Shown piece by piece: positions 44,564-54,165 of a stretch of 64,000 bases of DNA; the first letter of the stretch is position 1; each line of letters begins with the position of its first letter. The notes under the pieces were generated by a model. The model worked only from the letters and a program-made list of their open reading frames with translations, did not search any database and had not been told where the DNA came from. Origin of the DNA: Microbulbifer harenosus (lineage in GTDB: Bacteria > Pseudomonadota > Gammaproteobacteria > Pseudomonadales > Cellvibrionaceae); the NCBI RefSeq assembly GCF_005771435.1, contig NZ_VANI01000014.1, forward strand, positions 168,284 through 232,283, read 5' to 3'. A program made the position numbers and the translations under genes.

Positions 44564-45784
44564 TCAGACCACCAGCTGGTTCATGCTCATAATTGGCATC
44601 ATGATGGCCATTACAATAAACAGTACGATTCCCGCCATCACCAGCAGCATGATGGGCTCGAACAGGCTAACGAAGGCCGTTACCGCCCCCTGTAGATCCC
44701 GCTCCTGGTTTTCCGCCGCACGCACCAACATCTGGTCGAGGGTACCGGAGGATTCGCCACTGGCAATCATGTAGGTCATCATCGGCGGGAAGTACTCTAC
44801 GTCTTCCAGCGCCCGCCGCAGGCTACCACCCTCACGCACGAACTTCTGCGCGACCTGCAGCCGCTCTTTCAGGTAATCATTACTCATCACCCCGCTGGCG
44901 ATCCCCATGGCCTGCACCAGGGGCACGCTGCTGCCGGTCAGGATCGCCAGGGTACCCACATAGCGTGCACTCTGCCCGCCGCGCACCAGCCAGCCGATCA
45001 CCGGCATTTCCAGCAAACGGTGGTGGAAACGATAGCGGAACCCGTCCCGCCGCAACAGCAACATCCAGCACACCGCCAACAACACCAGGGCCGGCGGAAT
45101 CATCCAGCCCCAGGCGGAGATAAAATCGCTGATGGAAACAAGAATTCGCGTGGCGAGTGGCAGCTGCTGGCCGGTACCAGTGAACACCTCGATCACATCC
45201 GGCACGACGTAGACCATCAGGCCCGTGACCACCAGTACACAGATAACCACCAGCACCAGCGGATAGATCAGCGCCAGCTGCACTTTCTGCCGAAATACCT
45301 GCTGGTTTTCGGTGTAGTCGCCAAGGCGCTCAAGCACATCATCGAGATGCCCGGAGTGTTCACCGGCCTCAACGGTGGCGCGGTAGAGCTTGGGGAATGC
45401 GCGTGGGAAACTGCCCAGCGCCTGCGCGAAACTATGGCCTTCCAACACCTTTGCGCGCACCGCGAGCACAATGCGACGCACTTTCTGGTTGCGGGATTGG
45501 TTGGCGATAGCGCCGAGGGTTTCTTCCAGGGGAATACCGGCGCGCAGCAGTGTGGCGATCTGCCGTGTCAACAGTGCCAGCGCCTTGATGCCAAGCCCGG
45601 GACTGCCGGAGAGCACACTGCCCGATGCCATGGCGCTGCCGGACTCAGATGCCGGTGCGACCTCCAGCGGGATAAGACCTTTCGCCCGCAGCTGCTGTCG
45701 GGCCGCCTTGGCGCTGTCAGCCTCGAGCGTCCCGCGGTTTTTGCGCCCACCGCTGTTGAGCGCCGTGTACTCGAACGCACCCAT
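44564..45784 (-). CDS. gspF: Type II secretion system inner-membrane protein F
   Basis: Polytopic platform protein of 406 residues with two homologous GspF domains, each with LARQIATLLRAGIPLEETLG-like or SGESSGTLDQML features, and three helices. It starts one base after the gspE stop. It is the membrane core that GspE acts on. Confidence 0.95.
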   Translation of the reverse strand: MGAFEYTALNSGGRKNRGTLEADSAKAARQQLRAKGLIPLEVAPASESGSAMASGSVLSGSPGLGIKALALLTRQIATLLRAGIPLEETLGAIANQSRNQKVRRIVLAVRAKVLEGHSFAQALGSFPRAFPKLYRATVEAGEHSGHLDDVLERLGDYTENQQVFRQKVQLALIYPLVLVVICVLVVTGLMVYVVPDVIEVFTGTGQQLPLATRILVSISDFISAWGWMIPPALVLLAVCWMLLLRRDGFRYRFHHRLLEMPVIGWLVRGGQSARYVGTLAILTGSSVPLVQAMGIASGVMSNDYLKERLQVAQKFVREGGSLRRALEDVEYFPPMMTYMIASGESSGTLDQMLVRAAENQERDLQGAVTAFVSLFEPIMLLVMAGIVLFIVMAIMMPIMSMNQLVV

Positions 45785-45785
45785 G

Positions 45786-47264
45786 TCAGGACTCCTGGGT
45801 TACCCGCAGAACTTCTTCCAGTGAAGTGGTTCCCGCCAGCACTTTTGCCATGCCGTCGTCGCGAATGCTCGGCCCCAGTTTACGGGCCTCCTGAACCAAC
45901 GCGCTTTCGGAAGCGCGATCGTGAATCATCTGGCGCAGCCTCTCGTTCACCGGCACCAGCTCATAGATACCAATACGGCCAAGATAACCGCTGTGATTAC
46001 ACTTGTCGCAACCTCCGGGGCCATAAATGGTGGCGCCCTCCCCCTCCGGCAGGCCGAGCACGCGGCACTCGAAGGCGTCCGCGGCGTGCGGCTGTCGGCA
46101 CTCGGGGCAGAGTACCCGCACCAACCGCTGGGCCAGCACACCAATGACACTGGACGACAACAGGAAGGGCTCAATACCCATGTCGACCAGGCGAGTGACC
46201 GCCCCGAGCGCAGTATTGGTGTGGAGCGTAGACAGCACAAGGTGACCCGTCAGACTCGCCTGGATGGCGATCTGCATCGTCTCCAGGTCGCGGATCTCCC
46301 CGACCATCACCACATCCGGGTCCTGGCGCAGGATCGCGCGCAGGCCACGGGCAAACGTCATGTCCGCCTTGGTATTCACCTGGGTCTGGCCGACGCCCTC
46401 CAGGTTGTACTCCACCGGATCTTCTACGGTAAGAACGTTTTTCTCGCGATTGTTGATACTGGCGAGACCCGCATAGAGAGTGGTGGTTTTACCGGAGCCG
46501 GTGGGGCCGGTCACCAGCAGGATACCGTGAGGACGCCCCAGCAGGTCCATCATCACCTTGAGATCCCGCTCGGCCATGCCCAGGTTGCGCATGTCCATCT
46601 TGCCAGCCTGCTTGTCCAGCAGACGCATCACCACCCGCTCGCCGGCAGAGGACGGCATGGTGGAAACCCGCACGTCCACTTCGCGCCCCCCCATCAACAG
46701 GGAAATCCGGCCATCCTGGGGCACGCGCTTTTCCGCGATATCCAGTTTCGCCATTACCTTAATACGGGATACCAACAGTGGCGCCAGGGCGCGACGGGGC
46801 TGCAGCACTTCACGCAGCACGCCGTCCACACGAAAGCGCACAACGAGGCGCTTTTCAAAGGTCTCAATATGGATATCCGAAGCCCCCTGCTTTAGGGACT
46901 CGGCAAAAATAGCATTGATCAACCGGACGATCGGGGCATCGTCCTCCTGCTCGAGAAGATCTTCGGTTTCCGGCAGTGAGTCTGCCACCGCCGCCAGATC
47001 CATATCTTCACCGAGACTTTCAACGTCGGAAAGGTTGCCGCCCTCGCGGTTTTCGTACTGGCGCTGCAGAGACTGCTGGAAACTGTCCTGATCCACCGCG
47101 GTAACACCCAGCGGCAGTTCGCACAGCCGCTGCACCTCTGCCAACACACCCGGGTTCAACGGCGCAACATATTGCAGCACCGGCGTCCCCTCCACTTCCG
47201 CCAGCAGCACTTGATGACGTTTGGCAAAGGCGTAGGGCAGACGTTTGACCGCAATCACCGCCAT
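45786..47264 (-). CDS. gspE: Type II secretion system ATPase E
   Basis: Cytoplasmic hexameric ATPase of 492 residues. Walker [15 protein letters not shown] is near residue 257, with the Asp box, the Walker B ([14 protein letters not shown]) and the His box. A zinc-binding tetracysteine unit, CPEC then CDKC about 30 residues on, is present. The start overlaps the gspD stop by one base (TAATG). It powers pseudopilus assembly. Confidence 0.96.
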   Translation of the reverse strand: MAVIAVKRLPYAFAKRHQVLLAEVEGTPVLQYVAPLNPGVLAEVQRLCELPLGVTAVDQDSFQQSLQRQYENREGGNLSDVESLGEDMDLAAVADSLPETEDLLEQEDDAPIVRLINAIFAESLKQGASDIHIETFEKRLVVRFRVDGVLREVLQPRRALAPLLVSRIKVMAKLDIAEKRVPQDGRISLLMGGREVDVRVSTMPSSAGERVVMRLLDKQAGKMDMRNLGMAERDLKVMMDLLGRPHGILLVTGPTGSGKTTTLYAGLASINNREKNVLTVEDPVEYNLEGVGQTQVNTKADMTFARGLRAILRQDPDVVMVGEIRDLETMQIAIQASLTGHLVLSTLHTNTALGAVTRLVDMGIEPFLLSSSVIGVLAQRLVRVLCPECRQPHAADAFECRVLGLPEGEGATIYGPGGCDKCNHSGYLGRIGIYELVPVNERLRQMIHDRASESALVQEARKLGPSIRDDGMAKVLAGTTSLEEVLRVTQES

Positions 47265-49246
47265 TACTTGAAGTCCTCAGGCTCCACCGGAGGAGCCTCC
47301 TCCTGTTCCATACTGGCGGGAGGCGGCAGAAGATCCGGAAGTACTTCACCGCGGTTCCAGTCCCACACGCGGCTGGTGTTGTCACGCAGATACAGTTGTT
47401 TCTCCTGCATGTCGCGATAGCGACGGCGGGTCTCCTCGTAGCCGGCTACTTGAGAACTAAGAATTTTCGGGCGCAGGAACACCATCAGGTTGGTCTTGTC
47501 GACGGATTTGTCCGAGTTGCGGAACAGGCGGCCAATACCCGGAATATCCCCGAGCAGCGGCACCTTTTGATTGATTTCTGTAACTTTGTCTTCAATCAGA
47601 CCGCCCAGCACCAGAATCGCGCCGTCGTCGATCAGCACCTTGGTGCGGATCTCGCGCTTGCTGGTAACAATATCCGCAGCCCCTTCGGACGACGGCAACA
47701 CGTTCTCCACTGTCTGTTCGATTTCCAGGGTCACGGAGTTGTTGTTGTTGACTCGCGGCGTCACCTTCAGCGTGGTACCAATGTCCTGGCGCTGGATGGT
47801 GGTAAAAGGATCGTTGTTGCTGCCGGAAAGCAGCTGCTCACCGGTAATAAATGGCACGTTCTGGCCGACGAGAATCTCCGCCTCCTCGTTATCCAGCGCC
47901 ATGATCGTGGGCGTGGACAGGATATTGGCGTTGCTTTCACTGGCCATGGCGTTGACCGCCACCCGCACATCGGTGCCACTGAGGAAACCCAGGTTCAGGC
48001 CAGAGCGAGCCAGATTGGCGGGCGCCAGTGAAAAGGGGTTGAACTCTGAGAGCACATTACCGTCGGAGTCAACGATGGGGGTTTCCGCAAAATCATTCTC
48101 AAAGCCGGCGAACACATCGTCGTCGTTGCCGGCGATCCACTTGACGCCAAGCTTATTGCCAGTACCTTCGGTGACCTCAACGATAATCGCTTCAATCAAC
48201 ACCTGGGCACGGCGCACATCCAGCTTGGCGATCACGCCTTTCATGGTTTCCAACAGCGACGGCGGCGCCGTGAGAACGAGCGCGTTAAGCTCTTCGTTCA
48301 CCTGAATACTCACCTCGACATCGGCGACCTGCTGATCCTTCTCGGTCTTCTGGATGCTGCCGCTCATCCCCTCAAGGATGGGCTTGAGGTCCGCCGCGCT
48401 GGCGTACTGCACATATATCACCGCGGTGTTACCTTCACCGGAGAGCGGTTGATCCAGGCGTTCGATCACTTTTTTGAGTTGCTGGCGGGTAACCGGATCG
48501 CCGGTCAGCAGAATCGCATTGGAGCGCTCGTCCACGGCAATCCGCAGCGGCTGCACGTCATTGCCCGCCTGCTTGCCGCCCCCCTGGAGCAATTCGTTGA
48601 TTACCTGCTTGACCTCCTTGGCAGAGGCGAATTCCAGCGGCACCAGCTCGATGTCGATGGCACCGGCGCGGTCCAGTTGTTTGATCAGGCGGACAATCTG
48701 TTCGATGTTGGCGGCGCGGTCGGCAACAATCAGGGTGTTGGTATCGGCGTAAGCCGCCAGGTGGCCGGTCTGGGGGATCAGCGGTCGCAACATTGCAATC
48801 AGTTGAGCCGCGGAGATGTTTTCCACTTTAACAGTGCGCACGACCAATGCTTCGCCAGGAGCCCGGGTAAGCTCGTCGACCACCGGGATGGCCTGCTGCT
48901 TGGCCAATGCATCCGGCACCACTTTCCATGCGTCGCCCTGCTCCACCAGGCTGAAGCCGTTTACCTGCAAAACCGACATGAATACGTCAAACGCCTGCGA
49001 GTGGGTCATTGGGTCGCCGGCAACGACGGTGACCTTACCCTTCACATTGGGGTGGACAATGATGTTCTTACCGGTGAAATCCGCCGCCCAATTAATCAGG
49101 TCGCGGATGTCGGCGTTATCCAAAGAGAGCGTCACACGCTCAGGAGAGGGCTGCACCCTTTCAGAGGAGGTCTGAGCCAGCACCGAAAACGACAGTAAAA
49201 AACCCAGGGCGACCGCTACCAGCCGTCGGTGAAGCACGCAAATCAT
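47264..49246 (-). CDS. gspD: Type II secretion system outer-membrane secretin D
   Basis: Secretin of 660 residues with signal peptide (cleaved after VLAQ or nearby), N0 to N3 domains ([19 protein letters not shown] onward, repeated KH-like units), and the C-terminal beta-barrel domain with the [15 protein letters not shown] secretin signature. An S-like Pro/Glu tail follows. No pilotin gene is near. The gap of 88 bases after gspC is the largest inside the operon. Confidence 0.95.
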   Translation of the reverse strand: MICVLHRRLVAVALGFLLSFSVLAQTSSERVQPSPERVTLSLDNADIRDLINWAADFTGKNIIVHPNVKGKVTVVAGDPMTHSQAFDVFMSVLQVNGFSLVEQGDAWKVVPDALAKQQAIPVVDELTRAPGEALVVRTVKVENISAAQLIAMLRPLIPQTGHLAAYADTNTLIVADRAANIEQIVRLIKQLDRAGAIDIELVPLEFASAKEVKQVINELLQGGGKQAGNDVQPLRIAVDERSNAILLTGDPVTRQQLKKVIERLDQPLSGEGNTAVIYVQYASAADLKPILEGMSGSIQKTEKDQQVADVEVSIQVNEELNALVLTAPPSLLETMKGVIAKLDVRRAQVLIEAIIVEVTEGTGNKLGVKWIAGNDDDVFAGFENDFAETPIVDSDGNVLSEFNPFSLAPANLARSGLNLGFLSGTDVRVAVNAMASESNANILSTPTIMALDNEEAEILVGQNVPFITGEQLLSGSNNDPFTTIQRQDIGTTLKVTPRVNNNNSVTLEIEQTVENVLPSSEGAADIVTSKREIRTKVLIDDGAILVLGGLIEDKVTEINQKVPLLGDIPGIGRLFRNSDKSVDKTNLMVFLRPKILSSQVAGYEETRRRYRDMQEKQLYLRDNTSRVWDWNRGEVLPDLLPPPASMEQEEAPPVEPEDFK

Positions 49247-49334
49247 TATAAATCTGGCTCTAATTCTTATAAGTGTCAGTTACATGGTGGTCTTGAACAA
49301 AGCGCCCCAATGCCCCCGGGCGCCGCGCGAATGA

Positions 49335-50018
49335 CTAACGCGTGGATTGTCCGCCCTGCCGTTCTCTCGCCATTTCCCGCAGCTGCTCCAGGCGCTCGCG
49401 AATGGACTGCTGCTTGTCCGCCCGGTCAGACGCCGCGCTGGCGCTAATGACTTCCGCAGCCTGGCGCGCGTAATTGGCGTACTGCTTTGGAACAGTAGGT
49501 CGACCATCCGCATCCGGATAGGTCAGTTTTTCCATCTGCCCGTTGCGTCGAAGGATAATATGGTCGACTTCCACAGAGTAAACTTCTGCGCCACCCGGCA
49601 GCTTGTGCCCGACATACACCCGCTCGGCGGGCTTGCCGCGCTCGGACACCAGCGCACTGGCGCGATCGTTAACGCTGCTGCTGAGCACGCCGGAAAGTAC
49701 CAGATTCAGCTGTGTGATGGGAATGTTGGCGAGGTCAATTTCGGGAGCGCGTTCACTTTTTACCGCGGCGACACCGAAAAAAGCCGTGGCCGGAAGAGAA
49801 ACAGCGGTATTCGCGCCAACACTTCGTGCACTGCGCTCGGCGAGCAAGCCGTCATCGGCTTCGGAAGGTACTGCCAGATGGCCGTACGCCATAAGATTGA
49901 CCGCCAGCCAGCCGCCGATGACCGCGCTGGTCGCCAGCAGACTGCGCCGTGCGGCACCATTGGCTCCGCCTGTAGAACCCTGCAGAGCGGAGGTGATTGT
50001 GCGCTTCACTAAAGACAT
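49335..50018 (-). CDS. gspC: Type II secretion system protein C, lacking a PDZ domain
   Basis: Inner-membrane protein of 227 residues with one helix near 26-45, then the HR domain (ITQLNLVLSGVLSSS, KLPGGAEVYSVEVDHIIL) that contacts GspD. A C-terminal helix rich in Arg, Glu and Gln follows (DRADKQQSIRERLEQLREM). Most GspC proteins continue into a PDZ or coiled-coil domain. Here a coiled-coil-like end takes that place and PDZ is absent. First gene of the operon. Confidence 0.9.
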   Translation of the reverse strand: MSLVKRTITSALQGSTGGANGAARRSLLATSAVIGGWLAVNLMAYGHLAVPSEADDGLLAERSARSVGANTAVSLPATAFFGVAAVKSERAPEIDLANIPITQLNLVLSGVLSSSVNDRASALVSERGKPAERVYVGHKLPGGAEVYSVEVDHIILRRNGQMEKLTYPDADGRPTVPKQYANYARQAAEVISASAASDRADKQQSIRERLEQLREMARERQGGQSTR

Positions 50019-50189
50019 GACTAAACCCGTCTTATTCGCTCCCCGCTATACCGCGGGCAGCTCATTCTTCCTTATTGGGCGCCTATTCTCGGGGCTCGAA
50101 CCGATAAAGGCAATGTTACAGGCCCCAGAAGAACAAAACTTAACCAACAAAACACTATCGCAGCACGAAACCCAATAAGCTTCAGCAAT

Positions 50190-50211
50190 AAAAAAGGCGG
50201 CTCACGCCGCC
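50190..50211 (-). terminator. Terminator of the etfBA operon
   Basis: Read on the minus strand: GGCGGC-GTGA-GCCGCC then TTTTTTATT, 32 bases beyond the etfA stop and before gspC on the same strand, so it separates the two operons. Confidence 0.85.
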
Positions 50212-50242
50212 CTTTCACTGATCCCAGTATATGGATCCTGGG

Positions 50243-51172
50243 TTACAGCTTTGTTTCAAGCTCTGGCACGGCATCGAACAGATCAGCCACCAGGCCATAG
50301 TCAGCTACGGAGAAGATGGGCGCCTCTTCATCCTTGTTGATGGCCACGATTACCTTGGAATCCTTCATGCCCGCCAAATGCTGGATGGCACCAGAAATAC
50401 CAACGGCGATGTACAGGTCCGGAGCGACGATCTTGCCGGTCTGCCCTACCTGCATGTCGTTGGGCACAAAGCCCGCATCCACCGCCGCGCGGGATGCACC
50501 GACCGCCGCACCCAGCTTGTCGGCAACCTTGTACAGCAATTCAAAGTTATCGCCATTCTGCATGCCGCGGCCACCAGAAATGACAACGCGCGCAGCGGTA
50601 AGTTCCGGACGGTCGGATTTCGCCAGCTCTTCGCCAACAAACTGGGAGAGGCCAGCATCGTCCACAATGTCGACAGACTCTACGGCCGCACTACCGCCCT
50701 CGGCAGCTACCGGGTCAAACGCGGTGGTACGCACGGATGCGACCTTGATGGCATCGGAACTCTGTACTGTAGCAATCACGTTACCGGCATAGATCGGACG
50801 CTTGAAGGTATCCGGGCTTTCAACAGCAATGATGTCGGACAGAGGCTGAACATCCAGCAGCGCGGCAGCGCGCGGCAGCATGTTTTTGCCGGTGGTGGTG
50901 GCCGGGGCCAGCACATGGCTGTAATTCTTGCCCAGGTCGGCTACCAGCTTGGCTACGTTTTCTGCCAGCTGATGCTCATAGGCGGCGTTGTCGGCCACCA
51001 GAACCTTGCTCACCCCTTCCGCTTTAGCGGCAGCTTCCGCCACGGCACCACAACCGCTACCGGCAACCAGCACGTCGATATCACCACCGATAGCTTTGGC
51101 GGCGGCCACGGTATTGAGGGTTGCGCCTTTGAGTTCGGCGTTATCGTGCTCTGCAATTACAAGAATGCTCAT
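50243..51172 (-). CDS. etfA: Electron transfer flavoprotein, alpha subunit
   Basis: Alpha subunit of 309 residues. The C-terminal FAD domain shows [18 protein letters not shown] and [19 protein letters not shown], the family signature. With EtfB it accepts electrons from acyl-CoA dehydrogenases and passes them to ETF-QO. It overlaps etfB by one base. Confidence 0.97.
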   Translation of the reverse strand: MSILVIAEHDNAELKGATLNTVAAAKAIGGDIDVLVAGSGCGAVAEAAAKAEGVSKVLVADNAAYEHQLAENVAKLVADLGKNYSHVLAPATTTGKNMLPRAAALLDVQPLSDIIAVESPDTFKRPIYAGNVIATVQSSDAIKVASVRTTAFDPVAAEGGSAAVESVDIVDDAGLSQFVGEELAKSDRPELTAARVVISGGRGMQNGDNFELLYKVADKLGAAVGASRAAVDAGFVPNDMQVGQTGKIVAPDLYIAVGISGAIQHLAGMKDSKVIVAINKDEEAPIFSVADYGLVADLFDAVPELETKL

Positions 51173-51921
51173 CAGATTACTTTCGCCTCGCTTTTCAGTT
51201 TTTCCACCAGTTCCGCCACATCGGCGACCTTGATACCCGCCTGACGCTCCGCCGGCGGCTCGACCTTCAGAGTCTTGGTGCGCGGGGCAATATCCACGCC
51301 CAGTTCATCCGGGGTGGTGGTATCGAGAGGCTTCTTCTTGGCCTTCATGATGTTGGGGAGAGAGGCGTAGCGCGGCTCGTTCAGGCGCAGGTCGGTAGTG
51401 ACAACCGCGGGCAGCTTCAGCTCAACGGTCTGCAAACCACCATCGATCTCACGGGTTACCTTAACCGAGGCGTCTTCCACATTCACTTCGGAGGCAAAAG
51501 TGCCCTGCCCCATGCCAGTGAGAGCAGCCAGCATCTGACCGGTCTGGTTGTTGTCACCGTCAATGGACTGCTTACCGAGAATAACCAGTTGCGGAGATTC
51601 TTTCTCCACCAACGCCTTAAGGCACTTGGCCACCGCCAAAGGCTGCAGCTCGGCATCGGTCTCTACCAGGATACCCCGGTCAGCACCAAGTGCCAGCGCA
51701 GTGCGAATCTGTTCCTGACACTGCTTGGAGCCCATGGAAACAGCGACGATTTCACTGACCACACCCTTCTCTTTCAGGCGAACCGCTTCTTCTACCGCGA
51801 TTTCGCAGAAGGGGTTGATGGACATCTTCACATTGGCGGTGTCCACGTCCGAACCGTCCGCCTTAGGGCGAACTTTCACGTTGTAATCCACAACGCGTTT
51901 CACAGCTACAAGAACTTTCAT
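51172..51921 (-). CDS. etfB: Electron transfer flavoprotein, beta subunit
   Basis: Beta subunit of 249 residues, with [18 protein letters not shown] at the start, [19 protein letters not shown], and the AMP-site segment [16 protein letters not shown]. It forms a heterodimer with EtfA. First gene of the pair. A PsrA-type palindrome lies about 165 bases upstream. Confidence 0.97.
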   Translation of the reverse strand: MKVLVAVKRVVDYNVKVRPKADGSDVDTANVKMSINPFCEIAVEEAVRLKEKGVVSEIVAVSMGSKQCQEQIRTALALGADRGILVETDAELQPLAVAKCLKALVEKESPQLVILGKQSIDGDNNQTGQMLAALTGMGQGTFASEVNVEDASVKVTREIDGGLQTVELKLPAVVTTDLRLNEPRYASLPNIMKAKKKPLDTTTPDELGVDIAPRTKTLKVEPPAERQAGIKVADVAELVEKLKSEAKVI

Positions 51922-52085
51922 GAAAATCCCGTCTCAGTAGTCTACTTGGAAGTTGCGACCCGGCAGCCAAAACAGCGCTGACGCAACATGGGTAACTCGG
52001 GCAGCCTCCCGGCCGAGTGCGATGGCGGCCCTGCCAAACCCCCGCAGCGCGGGCAATTTTCGGCACCAGCGAGCCAACCAAAAGT

Positions 52086-52101
52086 TCAAACAGTTGTTTG
52101 A
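52086..52101. promoter_or_regulatory. PsrA-type operator candidate
   Basis: TCAAACA-GT-TGTTTGA, a 7-2-7 inverted repeat that contains CAAAC-N4-GTTTG, the published PsrA consensus form (G/CAAAC-N2-4-GTTTG/C). PsrA is a TetR repressor released by long-chain acyl groups and is known to control beta-oxidation and ETF genes in several gammaproteobacteria. No psrA gene lies in the window. Confidence 0.6.
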
Positions 52102-52264
52102 GCGGCGTGTATGTTGGCGCTTTCAACAGGCAAAATCAATAGTTGAATACTAAGCCTAGCAGCCATTCACAGGATCAATTTCAGGCCATAATTTGGGCGT
52201 ATTTTGACGGGCTGAAGCTCGGTATTTGCGCTGCTTTTGCCACCGGAAATGAAAAATCCTGCAA

Positions 52265-52294
52265 TTGGTAGGAGGAAGGTATCGCCGATATAAT
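52265..52294 (+). promoter_or_regulatory. Promoter of the ETF-QO gene
   Basis: TTGGTA (52265-52270), 18-base spacer, TATAAT (52289-52294), 67 bases before the start codon. Confidence 0.6.
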
Positions 52295-52361
52295 GCGTCG
52301 GCTTATAAATCACCTGCCATAATTCGGCGGCTGAATAACTACACATGCTGAGGAGTGACCT

Positions 52362-53999
52362 GTGGAACGCGAGTCAATGGAATACGACGTAGTGATCGTG
52401 GGCGCCGGCCCCGCCGGACTTGCCGCCGCGTGCAAACTGCGTCAGATCAACGAAGACATTTCCGTTTGCGTAGTGGAAAAAGGCTCCGAGGTTGGTGCGC
52501 ATATTCTTTCCGGCGCAGTCTTCGAACCTACTGCGCTGAATGAACTTTTCCCTGACTGGAAAGAACGCGGCGCGCCTCTGGAAACCGCAGTAAAGGGTGA
52601 CGATATCTACGTACTGCGCGGCCCCGAAAAAGCAATCAAGGTCCCCGGCATGCTGGTGCCCAGCACCATGCATAACGAAGGTAACTACATCATCAGCCTG
52701 GGCAACCTGTGCCGCTGGCTCGCAGAGCAGGCCGAAGCCCTGGGCGTTGAAATCTTCCCTGGCTTCGCCGCCGCAGAAGTACTTTATAACGAAGACGGTT
52801 CCGTAAAAGGCATCGCTACCGGCGACATGGGCGTCGGCGCCAACCGCGAGCACAAAGACAGCTACATGCCAGGCATGGAACTGCACGCGAAATATACCCT
52901 GTTTGCCGAAGGTTGCCGCGGCCACCTGGGCAAGCAACTGATCGCCAAATTTTCCCTGGACGCAGGCCGAGATCCGCAGCACTACGGCATCGGCATCAAG
53001 GAAATCTGGAAGGTCGACAGCGCCAAACACCAGCAGGGCCTGGTAATACACACCGCCGGCTGGCCGCTGAACGAATCCGGTTCCGCCGGTGGTGGCTTCC
53101 TGTATCACCTGGAAGATGATCAGGTGGTTGTCGGCCTCATCACCGATCTTGCCTACAGCAATCCGCATGTCAGCCCATTTGACGAATTCCAGCGCTACAA
53201 GCACCACCCGGTGATCAAGCAGTACCTGGAAGGCGGTCAGCGCGTGGCTTACGGCGCGCGCGCCATTACCAAAGGCGGCCTGCAGTCGCAGCCAAAAATG
53301 ACCTTCCCTGGCGGCCTGCTGATCGGCGACGATGCCGGCACCCTGAACTTTGCCAAGATCAAGGGCAATCACACAGCGATGAAATCCGGCATGCTGGCTG
53401 CAGAATCCGTGGCCGAAGCACTGGCCGCAGAGCGCGCTGGCGATGAGCTCACCGATTACAGCGAGCGCTACAAAAACAGCTGGGCCTGGAAGGAGTTGCA
53501 CATGCAGCGCAACTTCGGTCCCGCACAGCACAAGTGGGGCAACATCCTCGGCTCCGCCTATGCGTTTGTCGACATCAACCTGTTCAAGGGCAAGCTGCCC
53601 TGGACCCTGAGCGACAGCAAAGCGGACCACGCGCAGCTGAAGCCCGCCGCCGATTGCAAGAAAATCAACTATCCCAAACCAGATGGCAAACTGAGCTTTG
53701 ACAAACTCTCCTCGGTGTTCATTTCCAACACCAACCACGAGGAAGACCAGCCCTGCCACCTGACATTGAAAGACAGCGACATTCCGCTAAACCACAACCT
53801 GCCGATCTACGACGAACCCGCGCAGCGCTACTGCCCGGCCGGTGTGTACGAAGTGATTGAAGAGGCCGGCAACAAGCGTTTCCAGATCAATGCGCAGAAC
53901 TGCGTACACTGCAAAACCTGCGACATCAAAGACCCGACCCAGAATATTGTCTGGATCGCACCGGAAGATGGTGGTGGTCCCAACTACCCCAACATGTAA
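52362..53999 (+). CDS. Electron transfer flavoprotein-ubiquinone oxidoreductase
   Basis: A membrane-associated flavoprotein of 545 residues that passes electrons from reduced ETF to quinone. The FAD-binding motif VIVGAGPAGLAAACKL begins near residue 9, and the 4Fe-4S ligands are in RYCPAGVYEV and NCVHCKTCDI near the C-terminus. The GTG at 52362 has AGGAG six bases before it; ATG 52377 is the alternative. Divergent from etfBA, its direct redox partner. Confidence 0.96.
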   Translation: MERESMEYDVVIVGAGPAGLAAACKLRQINEDISVCVVEKGSEVGAHILSGAVFEPTALNELFPDWKERGAPLETAVKGDDIYVLRGPEKAIKVPGMLVPSTMHNEGNYIISLGNLCRWLAEQAEALGVEIFPGFAAAEVLYNEDGSVKGIATGDMGVGANREHKDSYMPGMELHAKYTLFAEGCRGHLGKQLIAKFSLDAGRDPQHYGIGIKEIWKVDSAKHQQGLVIHTAGWPLNESGSAGGGFLYHLEDDQVVVGLITDLAYSNPHVSPFDEFQRYKHHPVIKQYLEGGQRVAYGARAITKGGLQSQPKMTFPGGLLIGDDAGTLNFAKIKGNHTAMKSGMLAAESVAEALAAERAGDELTDYSERYKNSWAWKELHMQRNFGPAQHKWGNILGSAYAFVDINLFKGKLPWTLSDSKADHAQLKPAADCKKINYPKPDGKLSFDKLSSVFISNTNHEEDQPCHLTLKDSDIPLNHNLPIYDEPAQRYCPAGVYEVIEEAGNKRFQINAQNCVHCKTCDIKDPTQNIVWIAPEDGGGPNYPNM

Positions 54000-54022
54000 A
54001 GACTGTTGCAGTGAGTTTTCCA

Positions 54023-54045
54023 GGGCTCCAATGGCGCCCTTTTTT
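54023..54045 (+). terminator. Terminator of the ETF-QO gene
   Basis: GGGCTCC-AAT-GGCGCCC, seven pairs with one mismatch, followed by six Ts, 23 bases after the stop. Confidence 0.75.
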
Positions 54046-54081
54046 ACACCCACCCATCTCAATTCCACAAAGTTCAAAACG

Positions 54082-54113
54082 AAAAAAGCCAGCTGCCGGT
54101 AATGGCAGCTGGC
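54082..54113 (-). terminator. Terminator of the TonB-dependent receptor gene
   Basis: On the minus strand GCCAGCTGCC-ATTACC-GGCAGCTGGC followed by six Ts, about 53 bases past the receptor stop. Perfect 10-bp stem. Confidence 0.9.
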
Positions 54114-54165
54114 CTATCAAGCGATCCCTGTTGGTTTGTAGCTTCCAGGAATGTTTTTGGTGGTT

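Larger units (their letters stand above)
51922..52361. other. Divergent regulatory region between etfBA and ETF-QO (440 bases)
   Basis: No gene. It contains the PsrA-like box at 52086-52101 and a promoter for the ETF-QO gene at 52265-52294. The etfB side has TTGATT and CAACAT hexamers with 17 bases between them (minus strand, near 52115-52140) as a weak promoter candidate, just upstream of the box. Confidence 0.6.

Noticed and set aside
52374..53759. 461-codon minus-strand frame
   Set aside because: It is the antisense of ETF-QO, which has clear FAD and Fe-S motifs. No domain seen in the antisense.
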